Assembly: GCF_000012825.1 (NCBI RefSeq)
Contig: NC_009614.1
Location: 4,774,001-4,838,000, forward strand
From: Phocaeicola vulgatus ATCC 8482
GTDB taxonomy: Bacteria; Bacteroidota; Bacteroidia; Bacteroidales; Bacteroidaceae
Reading direction: 5' to 3'
DNA: 64,000 bases
In this document: positions 9,753 to 18,771 of the stretch, piece after piece
Position numbering within the stretch: position 1 is the stretch's first letter
Layout of the letters: each line of letters begins with the position of its first letter
Position numbers and translations under genes: made by a program
The notes under the pieces: generated by a model
The model's input: the letters and a program-made list of their open reading frames with translations, nothing else
Databases searched by the model: none
Told to the model about the DNA's origin: nothing

Positions 9753-11186
9753 TTATCTTCTAGGCTTGATATCCAATTTTACCGGCTTCAACATGTTTTC
9801 CGGACTTAGGATTGTATCCAACTCTTCCTTATTTAAAATACCATGTTCCAAGACCAGTTCATAAACACTTCTACCTGTTTCCAACGCTTCTTTTGCAATC
9901 TTTGTAGAGTTTTTATAACCAATAATCGGATTCAATGCGGTTACTACACCAATACTGTTATGCACTTCAATCTTGCAACGTTCCGCATTAGCAGTAATAC
10001 CTTCTACACAACGTGTACGCAAGGTTTCAAAACCATTGATCATTAAATCTACAGATTCAAAACAACACTGTGCCATCACCGGTTCCATAGCATTCAGTTC
10101 CATTTGGGCAGCTTCGCCAGCCATAGTCACACATAGTTCGTTACCCATTACCTTATAACAAATCTGATTCATCACTTCAGGAATCACCGGATTCACCTTA
10201 CCTGGCATTATAGAAGATCCCGGTTGCATAGCCGGAAGGTTGAATTCTCCTAAGCCACAACGCGGTCCGCTGGCCAGCAAACGTAAATCATTACATATTT
10301 TATTTACCTTTACGGCTATCCTTTTTAAAGCTGAAGCATAACCTACCAAGCAGGAAGTATCTGAAGTAGCTCCTACCAAATCTGACGACAATTTGAAATC
10401 AAAACCTGTAATTTCACACAATGCTTTCACACATTTTTCCGCATATCCCGGTTCCGCACAAATGCCTGTACCAATAGCGGTAGCACCCATATTTACTGTC
10501 AGGAAGTCTGCCGCAGCTTCATTCAAATGACGAATTTCATCTCTCAATATACTGGCAAAACCATTGAATGTCTGACCTAAAGTCATAGGAACGGCATCTT
10601 CCAACTGAGTACGCCCCATTTTGATGATATGTGCAAACTCTTCTCCTTTCTTATGGAATGCACCAATCAGCGATTCCAAATAAGGCAGAAAACGAAGATG
10701 AGAATAATACATGCCAATATGGATTGCAGTGGGATAAGCATCATTCGTTGATTGCGAGCAGTTCACATGGTCATTAGGAGAGCAATATTGATACTCGCCA
10801 CGTTTGTGTCCCATAATCTCCAAAGCACGGTTAGCAATGACTTCATTAGCATTCATATTGGTAGAAGTACCGGCACCTCCCTGAATCATGTCTACCGGGA
10901 ATTGCTCATGATGCTCACCATTTAAGATTTCCTGACACGCCAACACTATGGCATCTTTTTGTTCTTTAGTCAATAAACCTAACTCATAGTTAGCCATTGC
11001 AGCTGCCATTTTCGTAATGGCAAGACCGTTGATAAACAACGGATATTCATTTAGATGAAATTTACTTATTGGGAAATTTTCTATGCCTCTTAGAGTCTGC
11101 ACACCATACAATGCACTGGCCGGAATTTCGCGGGCACCAATTAAATCACTTTCTACTCGGGTTTCTTCTGTAAGTTTTGTTTCCAT
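9753..11186 (-). CDS. aspA: Aspartate ammonia-lyase
   Basis: The enzyme converts L-aspartate to fumarate and ammonia in the cytoplasm, feeding the fumarate-respiration branch used by Bacteroides. The fumarase/aspartase signature Gly-Ser-Ser-Ile-Met-Pro-Gly-Lys-Val-Asn-Pro is present, as are the Thr-Ser-Thr-Asn-Met-Asn and Ser-Thr-Asn-Asp substrate-site motifs. The pattern is closer to aspartase than to fumarase C, but the two cannot be fully separated by eye. I use the ATG at 11186 because the -7 box at 11229-11236 overlaps the longer frame start at 11231. About 477 residues, full length. Single-gene transcript. Confidence 0.92.
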   Translation of the reverse strand: METKLTEETRVESDLIGAREIPASALYGVQTLRGIENFPISKFHLNEYPLFINGLAITKMAAAMANYELGLLTKEQKDAIVLACQEILNGEHHEQFPVDMIQGGAGTSTNMNANEVIANRALEIMGHKRGEYQYCSPNDHVNCSQSTNDAYPTAIHIGMYYSHLRFLPYLESLIGAFHKKGEEFAHIIKMGRTQLEDAVPMTLGQTFNGFASILRDEIRHLNEAAADFLTVNMGATAIGTGICAEPGYAEKCVKALCEITGFDFKLSSDLVGATSDTSCLVGYASALKRIAVKVNKICNDLRLLASGPRCGLGEFNLPAMQPGSSIMPGKVNPVIPEVMNQICYKVMGNELCVTMAGEAAQMELNAMEPVMAQCCFESVDLMINGFETLRTRCVEGITANAERCKIEVHNSIGVVTALNPIIGYKNSTKIAKEALETGRSVYELVLEHGILNKEELDTILSPENMLKPVKLDIKPRR

Positions 11187-11228
11187 GATCAGGTTATTTA
11201 TTAGTTTATCATTTCTTATTTTATACAG

Positions 11229-11236
11229 CAAAGGTA
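11229..11236 (-). promoter_or_regulatory. -7 promoter box of aspA
   Basis: The minus strand reads TACCTTTG, matching TAnnTTTG. A short palindrome TTTTGATATCAAAA lies just upstream, near where a -33 region or an operator would be. Confidence 0.6.
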
Positions 11237-11395
11237 TAAACTAACATTTTGATATCAAAATATAATCTGATATAATTTCAAAATATTATTTTATACTTAT
11301 TTTTCGAGATAAAGCAGACAACAAACTTACATTATGAAAGTTCATTCAGTTAACAAAGTCTTATATCCTTTGAAGTTCATTCAAAAAACAGACAT

Positions 11396-11424
11396 AAAAA
11401 AAGGCGTCCATTCAGAACGCCCTT
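11396..11424 (-). terminator. Terminator of the YitT-family gene
   Basis: On the minus strand AAGGGCGT pairs with ACGCCTT (one bulge) and is followed by a run of seven T. It lies about 25 bases after the stop codon. Confidence 0.6.
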
Positions 11425-11449
11425 ATTCTATTTTTTAACTTCGGAACTC

Positions 11450-12340
11450 TTATTTAACCTTTATTCTATCAAAGCCTTCTCCAAATACACCAATGACAGC
11501 ACTTTGTGATACAAATGCATTCGGATCTATATCTTTTATCAAACGGAATATAGTAGTAGACTCACGTTTTTTTGCCAGCACAAACATCATTTTCACACCC
11601 GCACCGGTATAACAACCTACTCCGTCAATGAACGTCACTCCTCGATGAAGGTCTTTATTTATGCGATGCCCTATTTCTTCATGCTTCTTAGAAATAATAA
11701 AAAATTGCACTGACTGACGGGCACTATTTACTACCTGATCCAAGACAAAGCTGGATATAAACAAGACAACATATCCATATACCACCTTCTCCCAATCATG
11801 CAATACAAAATAACTGGAAGAGATAATAACCAAATCACACATCAAAATAACCCGGCCCAAAGTAATATCACGATACTTATTGACAATAGCAGCTATAATA
11901 TCCGTACCTCCTGTGCTACCATTGGCAGAAAAAGCGACACCAATACCACCTCCGCAGAAAAAGGCTCCCAAGACACAAGCCATGAAAGGTTGGTCATGTA
12001 TTAAAGACTCTCCCCCGGTCAAATCCTGTATGATAGGCAGAATAGAACTCAGCACAAATACAGCATAGATGGTTTTCACACTAAACTTCCATCCCAAAAT
12101 AACCAAAGAAAGTATCAACAATGCTCCGTTTATTCCCAAATAGGTGTACTGAACCGGCAAACCGGTAGCCCAATAAACAATAGAAGCAATACCTGGCACC
12201 GCACCCGAAGGAAGGTCATTAGGTAACAAAAAGACGGTCCATCCAATAGCATACATCAGCATACCAAGAGCAATCAACATATAATCCCTTAGTTCTCTGA
12301 TAATCCGTTGCTTACGCGTCGTAATAAAGACTGAATCCAT
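11450..12340 (-). CDS. YitT family membrane protein
   Basis: The 296-residue protein has five or six hydrophobic segments in the first two thirds, including Gly-Ala-Val-Pro-Gly and a Gly-Gly-Thr-Asp-Ile loop typical of the YitT/DUF161 family, and a soluble C-terminal DUF2179-type domain (about 215-290) with an Arg-Gly-Val-Thr-Phe motif. Family members are predicted inner-membrane transporters of unknown substrate. It stands alone, with its own promoter box and terminator. Confidence 0.88.
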   Translation of the reverse strand: MDSVFITTRKQRIIRELRDYMLIALGMLMYAIGWTVFLLPNDLPSGAVPGIASIVYWATGLPVQYTYLGINGALLILSLVILGWKFSVKTIYAVFVLSSILPIIQDLTGGESLIHDQPFMACVLGAFFCGGGIGVAFSANGSTGGTDIIAAIVNKYRDITLGRVILMCDLVIISSSYFVLHDWEKVVYGYVVLFISSFVLDQVVNSARQSVQFFIISKKHEEIGHRINKDLHRGVTFIDGVGCYTGAGVKMMFVLAKKRESTTIFRLIKDIDPNAFVSQSAVIGVFGEGFDRIKVK

Positions 12341-12372
12341 GTGAGTTTTCCTTTATAAAATCATATTGTCCG

Positions 12373-12380
12373 CAAAAGTA
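12373..12380 (-). promoter_or_regulatory. -7 promoter box of the YitT-family gene
   Basis: The minus strand reads TACTTTTG, 33 bases before the ATG. Confidence 0.6.
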
Positions 12381-12480
12381 CAAAAAGATTGAATCACTTG
12401 GCTTCAAAAGGTGACATTTTTTCAAGTAAAAAGTCCTGTTAGTCCGATTTATCAAAAACAACAGTGCCTTTCACCCTTTA

Positions 12481-14358
12481 TTATTCTTTAGGATGTAAAT
12501 ACCAATCTTTATAATCCGCACCAAAAGAATCTCTCCACTGTTTAAACTCGGGATAATAGGTAGTAATAGACACCTTCTCTGAAGGCCATCTAAATTCACT
12601 GTTACTGATATTTATAGCGAAAGGCATATTATCTTCTGCTATATAATACATTGGGATACCATTGGAGTCTTGACTCAAATCACTACCCGTACCACGTAAA
12701 CTCTCATCAGCTACGCTTGTCGGCTTATAGCCTGACAAATGTACTTCATGAGAACGTTTATTCACAAAAATGAAAGAATTGTAAGGCGGATAAGCATCCA
12801 TGTCGCTTACTTTATCATATTTTTTAAATCCGATCACTACAGTCACAGGCTTTTTGAGAACAGGCTTTATATCAGAAAAAAGTATTAATACAGGCTTTTC
12901 TATTCCCGGCTCAAAGTTTTTTCCGATCACATTACCTTCTTGACTCACCTGCACCAAATCTATATGCTCCTTCCCTACGTAATCCAACTGAAAACCAAAC
13001 CCATTTGTATAAGTAGCACCATCATTCATCGGAGTAAAAGTAGTAGTGGTGCGCACCAATGCGTTAGAAGATTTATCTTTCACAACTGTACTGGAATAAT
13101 ATATCACAACATCATTCATATCGTAATCATTCTTATCAGGCCAATTGTCCTCATAAGCCAAAGACCCTTTGACTACATACGAAATTTCACCCTTATTTAC
13201 TTCATCCGGTATATTAGGAGTAGGTTCTACAGAAGAAGAAGCAGACGCCATAATAGCAAACTGTACATCATTAAAACGCATGTCCACATTATCTTCCATA
13301 GCCATAAAGAAACAATTGTCCAGTTCCGGATCACTTAACAAAACTGAACGTTGCTCTTTATTATCGTTATATGCAGGATTAGAATAACGAGGAAAAACAC
13401 CCTTTTCTTTTCCAAATCCCATTCCCAATAAAATCCATCCAATATGAGTGCCTTGGGGAAATTCATCTTCATACTTGCTTTGTTCCTTATTCCAATATTT
13501 TAGTTTTATTTGCTCACCGACTAAAGATTTAGGAGCATTCCTACTGGAACGTGGAATCAGGATGGTCTTTTTTATGGTAGCTATGTCCACAGACTCTCCT
13601 TCTTTATAAGTATAATAAGCAACCATATCCTCCCACGCAGTAGACGAGAAATCAAAATAAGTCGCGACCAAACCTGTAGATTTAGTTATTACCATATCAT
13701 TACTCCCTGAAGTACGTAGTTCCGGAAACCTTTCCAACAAATTACGATTATCTACTACTATAGAACGGCTTAAATTACTGCATCTCTCTAAAAAAGCACC
13801 GGGTATATCCAACTTTTCAGGCAACAAATAATCAGGAACCCCATTTTCATTCCAATTACCCAATACATCATATCCGTCAGGATAACTCACTCCTCCCATT
13901 ACCGCTCTAGAATGCCCGTTAGCAGACAGTTGTGCCTTATAATCAACATAATTAAAGGTTAGTCCGTCAGATAGAAATTCCAATTCAACAGGTGATACGA
14001 CCAACACATTATCAGTTACCAGCCATACCTTTTTCAAATAAGCCGGCAAAGATACTTTTGAAAAAAATCTACCATTCATATCAGTCGAAGCGGCATAAAT
14101 GGGATTTATATCTTTAAATTCCCAAGTATTTCCAACTAATTCCATAGGATATTCATCATACAGATAAAAAGCAGTCTGTACTTTCATGCCATAATCAATG
14201 ATAAGTTGACTATTACGGACAGTAGTAAAATCAAAAAAATCGTCTTTATTGATTTTTTCCTCCTCTTCTTCCTCTCCCCCCGTATATATATCATGCATAT
14301 TACGCAAGCAAGACACAAAGAAAACTGATAAGCAGATGATCCAAAATTTTGTTTTCAT
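12481..14358 (-). CDS. LruC domain-containing lipoprotein
   Basis: The ATG at 14358 is preferred: it starts a lipoprotein signal (Phe-Phe-Val-Ser-Cys, Cys near residue 17), and the -7 box at 14383-14390 lies inside the longer frame that opens at 14412. The mature protein begins with an acidic Glu stretch. The C-terminal third carries the Asp-x-Asp-rich Trp-Pro-Asp-Lys-Asn-Asp-Tyr-Asp-Met-Asn-Asp motif that marks the LruC domain, named from a Leptospira protein and common in Bacteroides surface lipoproteins; the Asp cluster could bind calcium (inference). About 625 residues. Role unknown. Confidence 0.82.
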   Translation of the reverse strand: MKTKFWIICLSVFFVSCLRNMHDIYTGGEEEEEEKINKDDFFDFTTVRNSQLIIDYGMKVQTAFYLYDEYPMELVGNTWEFKDINPIYAASTDMNGRFFSKVSLPAYLKKVWLVTDNVLVVSPVELEFLSDGLTFNYVDYKAQLSANGHSRAVMGGVSYPDGYDVLGNWNENGVPDYLLPEKLDIPGAFLERCSNLSRSIVVDNRNLLERFPELRTSGSNDMVITKSTGLVATYFDFSSTAWEDMVAYYTYKEGESVDIATIKKTILIPRSSRNAPKSLVGEQIKLKYWNKEQSKYEDEFPQGTHIGWILLGMGFGKEKGVFPRYSNPAYNDNKEQRSVLLSDPELDNCFFMAMEDNVDMRFNDVQFAIMASASSSVEPTPNIPDEVNKGEISYVVKGSLAYEDNWPDKNDYDMNDVVIYYSSTVVKDKSSNALVRTTTTFTPMNDGATYTNGFGFQLDYVGKEHIDLVQVSQEGNVIGKNFEPGIEKPVLILFSDIKPVLKKPVTVVIGFKKYDKVSDMDAYPPYNSFIFVNKRSHEVHLSGYKPTSVADESLRGTGSDLSQDSNGIPMYYIAEDNMPFAINISNSEFRWPSEKVSITTYYPEFKQWRDSFGADYKDWYLHPKE

Positions 14359-14382
14359 AAAGTAGTGCGTGATTATTTTCGA

Positions 14383-14390
14383 CAAATATA
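14383..14390 (-). promoter_or_regulatory. -7 promoter box of the LruC lipoprotein gene
   Basis: The minus strand reads TATATTTG, 25 bases before the chosen ATG. Confidence 0.6.
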
Positions 14391-14424
14391 GCCATAAATA
14401 ACTAAAAAACAACTAAATAGTCAG

Positions 14425-14460
14425 AAAAAAAACTGTCCCCCGACTCACGTCGGAGAACAG
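14425..14460 (-). terminator. Strong terminator downstream of galE
   Basis: On the minus strand CTGTTCTCCGAC pairs with GTCGGGGGACAG around a 4-base loop and is followed by eight T. It is almost 200 bases after the galE stop, so it may instead end a separate small RNA made from the 14430-14640 interval. Confidence 0.75.
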
Positions 14461-14651
14461 CCACAACACAAACACAAAATAAAACACGACAAAACTACTA
14501 TGCAATTTTTTAGCCTGCTCTATGTTTTGAGTAACATAACTACCGCCAATCAGGTATTCACATATCCAAGAGGGGTTTCAGGTTATTTGCATCTATAAAA
14601 CGCCACACTAGCGTCCTTTGTTCATCGGTCTTTCTAAAAATATCTTAATTC

Positions 14652-15686
14652 TTATTGAATTCCTCTTTCTCTTAGTTTCAGCTGCCAGTTCCAAGCCGAA
14701 CGTAGAGTGTCCTCCAAATTGGCTTCTGCCTTCCATCCCAACTCCTTATTAGCAAAATCAGGATTAGCCCATACCTTCTCAATATCTCCGGCACGACGAC
14801 CCACGATCTGATAATTAAGTTTCACACCGGTAGCTTTTTCAAACGTATTGATCAGTTCCAATACAGAAACACCTTTACCCGTTCCAATATTAAAGACTTC
14901 CACCTTCTCCTTCTGCTTGTTATTCAAAATGCGATCCATTGCGATAACGTGAGCCTTCGCCAAATCCACTACATATATATAGTCACGGATGCAAGAACCG
15001 TCCGGTGTATCATAATCATCCCCGAACACACTCAGTTTTTCACGAATACCCATCGCTGTCTGAGTAACATAAGGTAGCAAATTTTGTGGAACCCCATTAG
15101 GTAATTCACCTATTAATGCAGTGGGATGTGCGCCAATAGGATTAAAGTAACGCAACATAATAGCATTGATAGGCGATCCCGAAGCAACTGTATCACGAAT
15201 AATTTCTTCATTGATCTGTTTTGTATTACCGTACGGAGACTCAGCCTTCTTAATCGGAGCCTCTTCCGTTACAGGAAGAACATCGGGCTGACCATACACC
15301 GTACATGATGATGAAAAAATAATACCTTCTACTCCATGTTTCGGCATTAACTCCAACAGGTTAATCAATGAAACCAAGTTATTGCGATAATACAACAACG
15401 GTTTTTGTACCGATTCACCCACAGCCTTGCTAGCCGCAAAATGAATAATACCTTTTATACCCGGATATTTAGTAAACAGCTTATCCATTCCCTCAAGATC
15501 CAAGCAATCCAACTTTTCAAATGCAGGACGGATTCCTGAAACCTTTTCTATATTATCTACCACATCGGCGCTTGAGTTGGACAAATTGTCCACAATCACT
15601 ACGTCGTAACCGCTATTTTGCAGCTCTACTACCGTATGAGAACCGATGTAGCCGGTTCCTCCTGTTACTAAAATTCTTTCTTTCAT
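14652..15686 (-). CDS. galE: UDP-glucose 4-epimerase
   Basis: The enzyme interconverts UDP-glucose and UDP-galactose with bound NAD. The N-terminal Gly-Gly-Thr-Gly-Tyr-Ile-Gly-Ser-His is the extended-SDR nucleotide site; Ser-Ser-Ser-Cys-Thr-Val-Tyr and the Tyr-x-x-x-Lys pair (Ser-Pro-Tyr-Gly-Asn-Thr-Lys) are catalytic. Start at 15686 gives the family-typical Met-Lys-Glu-Arg-Ile-Leu-Val-Thr-Gly-Gly; the frame extends to 15722, overlapping the upstream stop. About 344 residues, full length. It is co-transcribed with a nucleotidyltransferase that ends 32 bases before, suggesting shared work on sugar nucleotides for surface glycans. Confidence 0.95.
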   Translation of the reverse strand: MKERILVTGGTGYIGSHTVVELQNSGYDVVIVDNLSNSSADVVDNIEKVSGIRPAFEKLDCLDLEGMDKLFTKYPGIKGIIHFAASKAVGESVQKPLLYYRNNLVSLINLLELMPKHGVEGIIFSSSCTVYGQPDVLPVTEEAPIKKAESPYGNTKQINEEIIRDTVASGSPINAIMLRYFNPIGAHPTALIGELPNGVPQNLLPYVTQTAMGIREKLSVFGDDYDTPDGSCIRDYIYVVDLAKAHVIAMDRILNNKQKEKVEVFNIGTGKGVSVLELINTFEKATGVKLNYQIVGRRAGDIEKVWANPDFANKELGWKAEANLEDTLRSAWNWQLKLRERGIQ

Positions 15687-15718
15687 AATACTTAATATTC
15701 TGTCGTTTTCTAATAGGT

Positions 15719-16615
15719 TCAAAACAACTTCGACGGGTAGATCCCTTTTCGTATCATATCATTGATACGAAGCAGGACTTGTATCTTGTCATCATGCGAT
15801 ACCAATCCCATCCATCTGGCAGGTGTCTCAATCACTTTCACCCTGACTCCGTCAGCAATACGCTCATTCATAAAAGCCGGAATAGAATAATGGGCTTTCA
15901 TATCCATTCCATTCTCATCTATGAACTTATCGAACGCCTTCTTCATCTCACCGAATACCTGCGGAGTAAATCCCCACATATTCATTGAAACCAAGCTGTT
16001 GTCATCCAAAGCCACCCATTTATGTAATTCATTAGGATACATCGGATTTCCACTTATCCGTTCTACTCCTACACGGTCTGTAACGGACAACAGATATCCC
16101 TTTTCATCCACTTCACAAATACCACGGGTAACCCCTCCGCTTTCCGCCAATACATTTCTCAGCCTGTAGCAAATATTGAAACTATGGTAGTCAGCTTCTC
16201 CCAACATCACCAGATTATTATATAACAATTCAAAACTTTCTCTTTGGTAAAAGTTCACGGCATTTATCACACCGAATGGAGAGTCAATCAACTCTTCTCC
16301 CATCAGAACAGCTCTTACCGAACCGTACAGTGCTTTGCGCTTCGGATTACGCTTTTCTTCAGGAATCGTTTCCACATCCTGATAAACATACTCCACTTCT
16401 ACCACATGTTCGTATTTGCCTGATACCAGTTTCTTGAATTCTTGTTCAAAATGTCTGCTTATGACAAATACGATCTTATTAAATCCGACTCTTACGGCAT
16501 CATATATGGAAAAATCTAATATTGTTTCGCCATTAGGACCTATTCCCTCCAGCTGTTTCAATCCACCATATTTATTCCCCATAGTGGCCGCGAGTACAAT
16601 CAAGGTCATAGCCAT
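15719..16615 (-). CDS. Sugar-phosphate nucleotidyltransferase-like protein
   Basis: The 298-residue protein starts with Leu-Ile-Val-Leu-Ala-Ala-Thr-Met-Gly-x-Lys-Tyr-Gly-Gly-Leu-Lys, a variant of the G-x-G-T-R-x-x-P-x-T-K nucleotide-binding start of NDP-sugar pyrophosphorylases, with the usual Arg replaced. A Gly-Val-Ile-Asn-Ala-Val-Asn-Phe-Tyr segment stands where the metal-binding Asp is usually seen, so activity is uncertain. It is the first gene of the pair with galE, with a -7 box just upstream. Best read as a nucleotidyltransferase-fold protein; substrate unknown. Confidence 0.75.
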   Translation of the reverse strand: MAMTLIVLAATMGNKYGGLKQLEGIGPNGETILDFSIYDAVRVGFNKIVFVISRHFEQEFKKLVSGKYEHVVEVEYVYQDVETIPEEKRNPKRKALYGSVRAVLMGEELIDSPFGVINAVNFYQRESFELLYNNLVMLGEADYHSFNICYRLRNVLAESGGVTRGICEVDEKGYLLSVTDRVGVERISGNPMYPNELHKWVALDDNSLVSMNMWGFTPQVFGEMKKAFDKFIDENGMDMKAHYSIPAFMNERIADGVRVKVIETPARWMGLVSHDDKIQVLLRINDMIRKGIYPSKLF

Positions 16616-16639
16616 TTAATCTCTCTATTAATTCTAATG

Positions 16640-16647
16640 CAAAAATA
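16640..16647 (-). promoter_or_regulatory. -7 promoter box of the nucleotidyltransferase-galE unit
   Basis: The minus strand reads TATTTTTG, 25 bases before the ATG. Confidence 0.6.
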
Positions 16648-16695
16648 AGCATAAAAATTGAATTTACGGACAAGAACAATGGATTTCTTTCTAAT

Positions 16696-16724
16696 AAAAA
16701 AGTCCGAAGCTGTGCTCCGGACTT
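16696..16724 (-). terminator. Terminator of the rnf operon
   Basis: On the minus strand AAGTCCGGAG pairs with CTTCGGACTT (one mismatch) around a 5-base loop, then T6. It lies 33 bases after the rnfA stop and ends the seven-gene Rnf unit. Confidence 0.8.
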
Positions 16725-16756
16725 CTGAATCGGTTTATTTTAACGATGAAGTGAAT

Positions 16757-17359
16757 TTATTCTATTCCAAACAAAACACCCAAGCCTTTGTCTACACCTG
16801 AAAATCCCATGAATGCCATTGCCAGCAGACCGGCAGTAACCAATGCGATAGCCATTCCCTGCATTCCTTTAGGTATATTCACCAAACTTAATTGTTCACG
16901 GATACCTGCAAACAACACCATAGCCAAAGCAAAACCAAGAGCTGTAGAGAAGGCATAAACCACCCCCGTCAACAAATCAAAGTCTTTCTGGATTACCAAA
17001 ATAGCCACACCCAGAATACAGCAGTTAGTAGTAATCAACGGAAGAAAGACTCCTAATGCCTGATAAAGGGCGGGAGATACCTTCTTCAAAATGATTTCCA
17101 CCATCTGTACCAATGCTGCAATGACAAGGATAAATGCAATGGTCTGCAAATATTCCAACCCGAAAGCATCGAGCACGAATTTCTGGATAAGATAGGTAAC
17201 AATGGTAGCGATGGTAAGCACGAATGCAACAGCCGCTCCCATACCCGTAGCTGTCTCAACTTTCTTGGATACACCGAGGAATGGACAAATACCCAAGAAT
17301 TGTGACAACACAATGTTGTTCACAAATATAGCGGTGATAAATATCAATATATATTCCAT
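16757..17359 (-). CDS. rnfA: Rnf complex subunit RnfA
   Basis: RnfA is one of two homologous six-helix membrane subunits of the Rnf complex, which couples reduced ferredoxin oxidation by NAD to ion export. The 200-residue protein opens with Asn-Asn-Ile-Val-Leu-Ser-Gln-Phe-Leu-Gly-Ile-Cys-Pro-Phe-Leu-Gly-Val, the conserved first half-motif containing the membrane Cys that holds an Fe-S cluster shared with RnfE, and has a second Thr-Asn-Cys-Cys-Ile-Leu-Gly motif near the middle. Last gene of the operon, 18 bases after rnfE. Confidence 0.96.
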   Translation of the reverse strand: MEYILIFITAIFVNNIVLSQFLGICPFLGVSKKVETATGMGAAVAFVLTIATIVTYLIQKFVLDAFGLEYLQTIAFILVIAALVQMVEIILKKVSPALYQALGVFLPLITTNCCILGVAILVIQKDFDLLTGVVYAFSTALGFALAMVLFAGIREQLSLVNIPKGMQGMAIALVTAGLLAMAFMGFSGVDKGLGVLFGIE

Positions 17360-17377
17360 TTTCTTACTTTTTACGGG

Positions 17378-17962
17378 TTATGCTTTCTTCAGTTTATTCA
17401 CAATCGCAATGAGGTAACCCAATGCAATGAAGGCTCCCGGTGCGAGAACGAAAATCAACATTCCGTATTGCTCCGGCATAATAGCGATATCAAACAATTT
17501 ACCTGTACCAAGGAACTCACGTACACCACCAAGGATGGTCAATGCAAGTGTAAATCCTAGTCCCATACCCAATCCGTCAAAGAATGAAGGAACAGGACCG
17601 TTCTTTGCGGCAAACGCTTCGGCGCGTCCCAGCAAGATACAGTTTACCACAATCAACGGAATAAACAATCCCAAAGTAGCATACAGCGCCGGCACATATG
17701 CCTGCATAATCATCTGCAACAAGGTTACAAATGATGCAATAACCACAATGAATGCAGGAATACGCACCATATCAGGAATCAGATTCTTGATAGATGAAAT
17801 TACCACATTCGAACAAATCAACACAAACATGGTTGCCAGTCCCATACCCATACCATTGATGGCAGAAGAAGTGGTTCCCAATGTAGGACACATACCCAAA
17901 AGGAGTACAAACGTAGGATTCTCTTTGACAATCCCGTTCATTAATACTTTAAAATTATTCAT
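17378..17962 (-). CDS. rnfE: Rnf complex subunit RnfE
   Basis: The 194-residue membrane protein is homologous to RnfA and pairs with it in inverted topology. It shows Val-Leu-Leu-Leu-Gly-Met-Cys-Pro-Thr-Leu-Gly-Thr and Val-Val-Asn-Cys-Ile-Leu-Leu-Gly-Arg-Ala-Glu-Ala, the RnfE/NqrD signatures with the two cluster-binding Cys. Six hydrophobic segments are visible. It lies between rnfG (14 bases) and rnfA (18 bases). Confidence 0.96.
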   Translation of the reverse strand: MNNFKVLMNGIVKENPTFVLLLGMCPTLGTTSSAINGMGMGLATMFVLICSNVVISSIKNLIPDMVRIPAFIVVIASFVTLLQMIMQAYVPALYATLGLFIPLIVVNCILLGRAEAFAAKNGPVPSFFDGLGMGLGFTLALTILGGVREFLGTGKLFDIAIMPEQYGMLIFVLAPGAFIALGYLIAIVNKLKKA

Positions 17963-17976
17963 AGTCTGCTCCTTCC

Positions 17977-18771
17977 TTATTTTTTGTTTTTACAATCTTG
18001 CTTTGGGCATTCTGCTTTTTTACAGTCCGCCTTGTCGCAGTTAGCAGGATCACATTTACCACCACAAGCAGCTTTGCAGGCAGCAGAGTCACAGGCTTGT
18101 CCGCAACAATCCTGAGTTCCCTCACATTGTGCCTTAGCTGCTTTGGGGTCATCGGCAGCAGTTTCAGACACCTGCTGTGTCGCACCGCTGGAACCATCCA
18201 CATTTTGGCCACTATATGCCGCATAAGCATTATTCACAGCTTTCAGAAAAGCACGTGTCGTGATAGTAGAAGCAGTGATTGCATCTATCTGACCGCCATC
18301 TTTATTTACAACCAATGCTTTCTGTCCCGGATTCATACCAGTAATATCGCCTTTGCCGCCTTTCTTAAACCAATCGGCTGCCTTTGATCCCAGTCCCGGA
18401 GTTTCTGCATGACTCAACAAAGAATAGTCTATAATATTACCCTCTTTATCGAAACCTACCAATACATTCAACGCACCACCAAAACCATTTGCAGAAGACT
18501 CTACGGCTGCACCAATAAATTCTCCTCCTTTGGTTGCTTTATATATCTTATAAGTAACGCCTTCCAATTCTATGGTTTCAGGAGCTTCGGCAGGATTATT
18601 GTCAAATCCCGGAACTACGATAGCAATGGCATCACTCAAAGCCTTGGCATTAGCCTGTGCAATGGGTTCCTTTGTCAACTCATTCACATAACCCAGCAAT
18701 GCTCCGGCTACCACGGTTACGCCTGTCAGCACGATAACCATGTTTTTCAAAGATGATTCTAGTTTTTTCAT
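17977..18771 (-). CDS. rnfG: Rnf complex subunit RnfG with a cysteine-rich C-terminal tail
   Basis: RnfG is a membrane-anchored periplasmic flavoprotein that passes electrons within the Rnf complex. An N-terminal membrane segment (about 10-28) is followed by the FMN-binding domain; the flavin is expected on a Thr of the Ile-Thr-Ala-Ser-Thr-Ile-Thr-Thr motif (about 160-170). The odd part is residues 214-264: eleven Cys in 51 residues, with repeated Cys-Asp, Cys-Lys and Cys-Cys spacing and many Lys, after a Ser/Gln/Asp linker. Typical RnfG proteins end before this. The tail could hold metal or form disulfides (inference). Its start overlaps the rnfD stop by 4 bases. Confidence 0.94.
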   Translation of the reverse strand: MKKLESSLKNMVIVLTGVTVVAGALLGYVNELTKEPIAQANAKALSDAIAIVVPGFDNNPAEAPETIELEGVTYKIYKATKGGEFIGAAVESSANGFGGALNVLVGFDKEGNIIDYSLLSHAETPGLGSKAADWFKKGGKGDITGMNPGQKALVVNKDGGQIDAITASTITTRAFLKAVNNAYAAYSGQNVDGSSGATQQVSETAADDPKAAKAQCEGTQDCCGQACDSAACKAACGGKCDPANCDKADCKKAECPKQDCKNKK

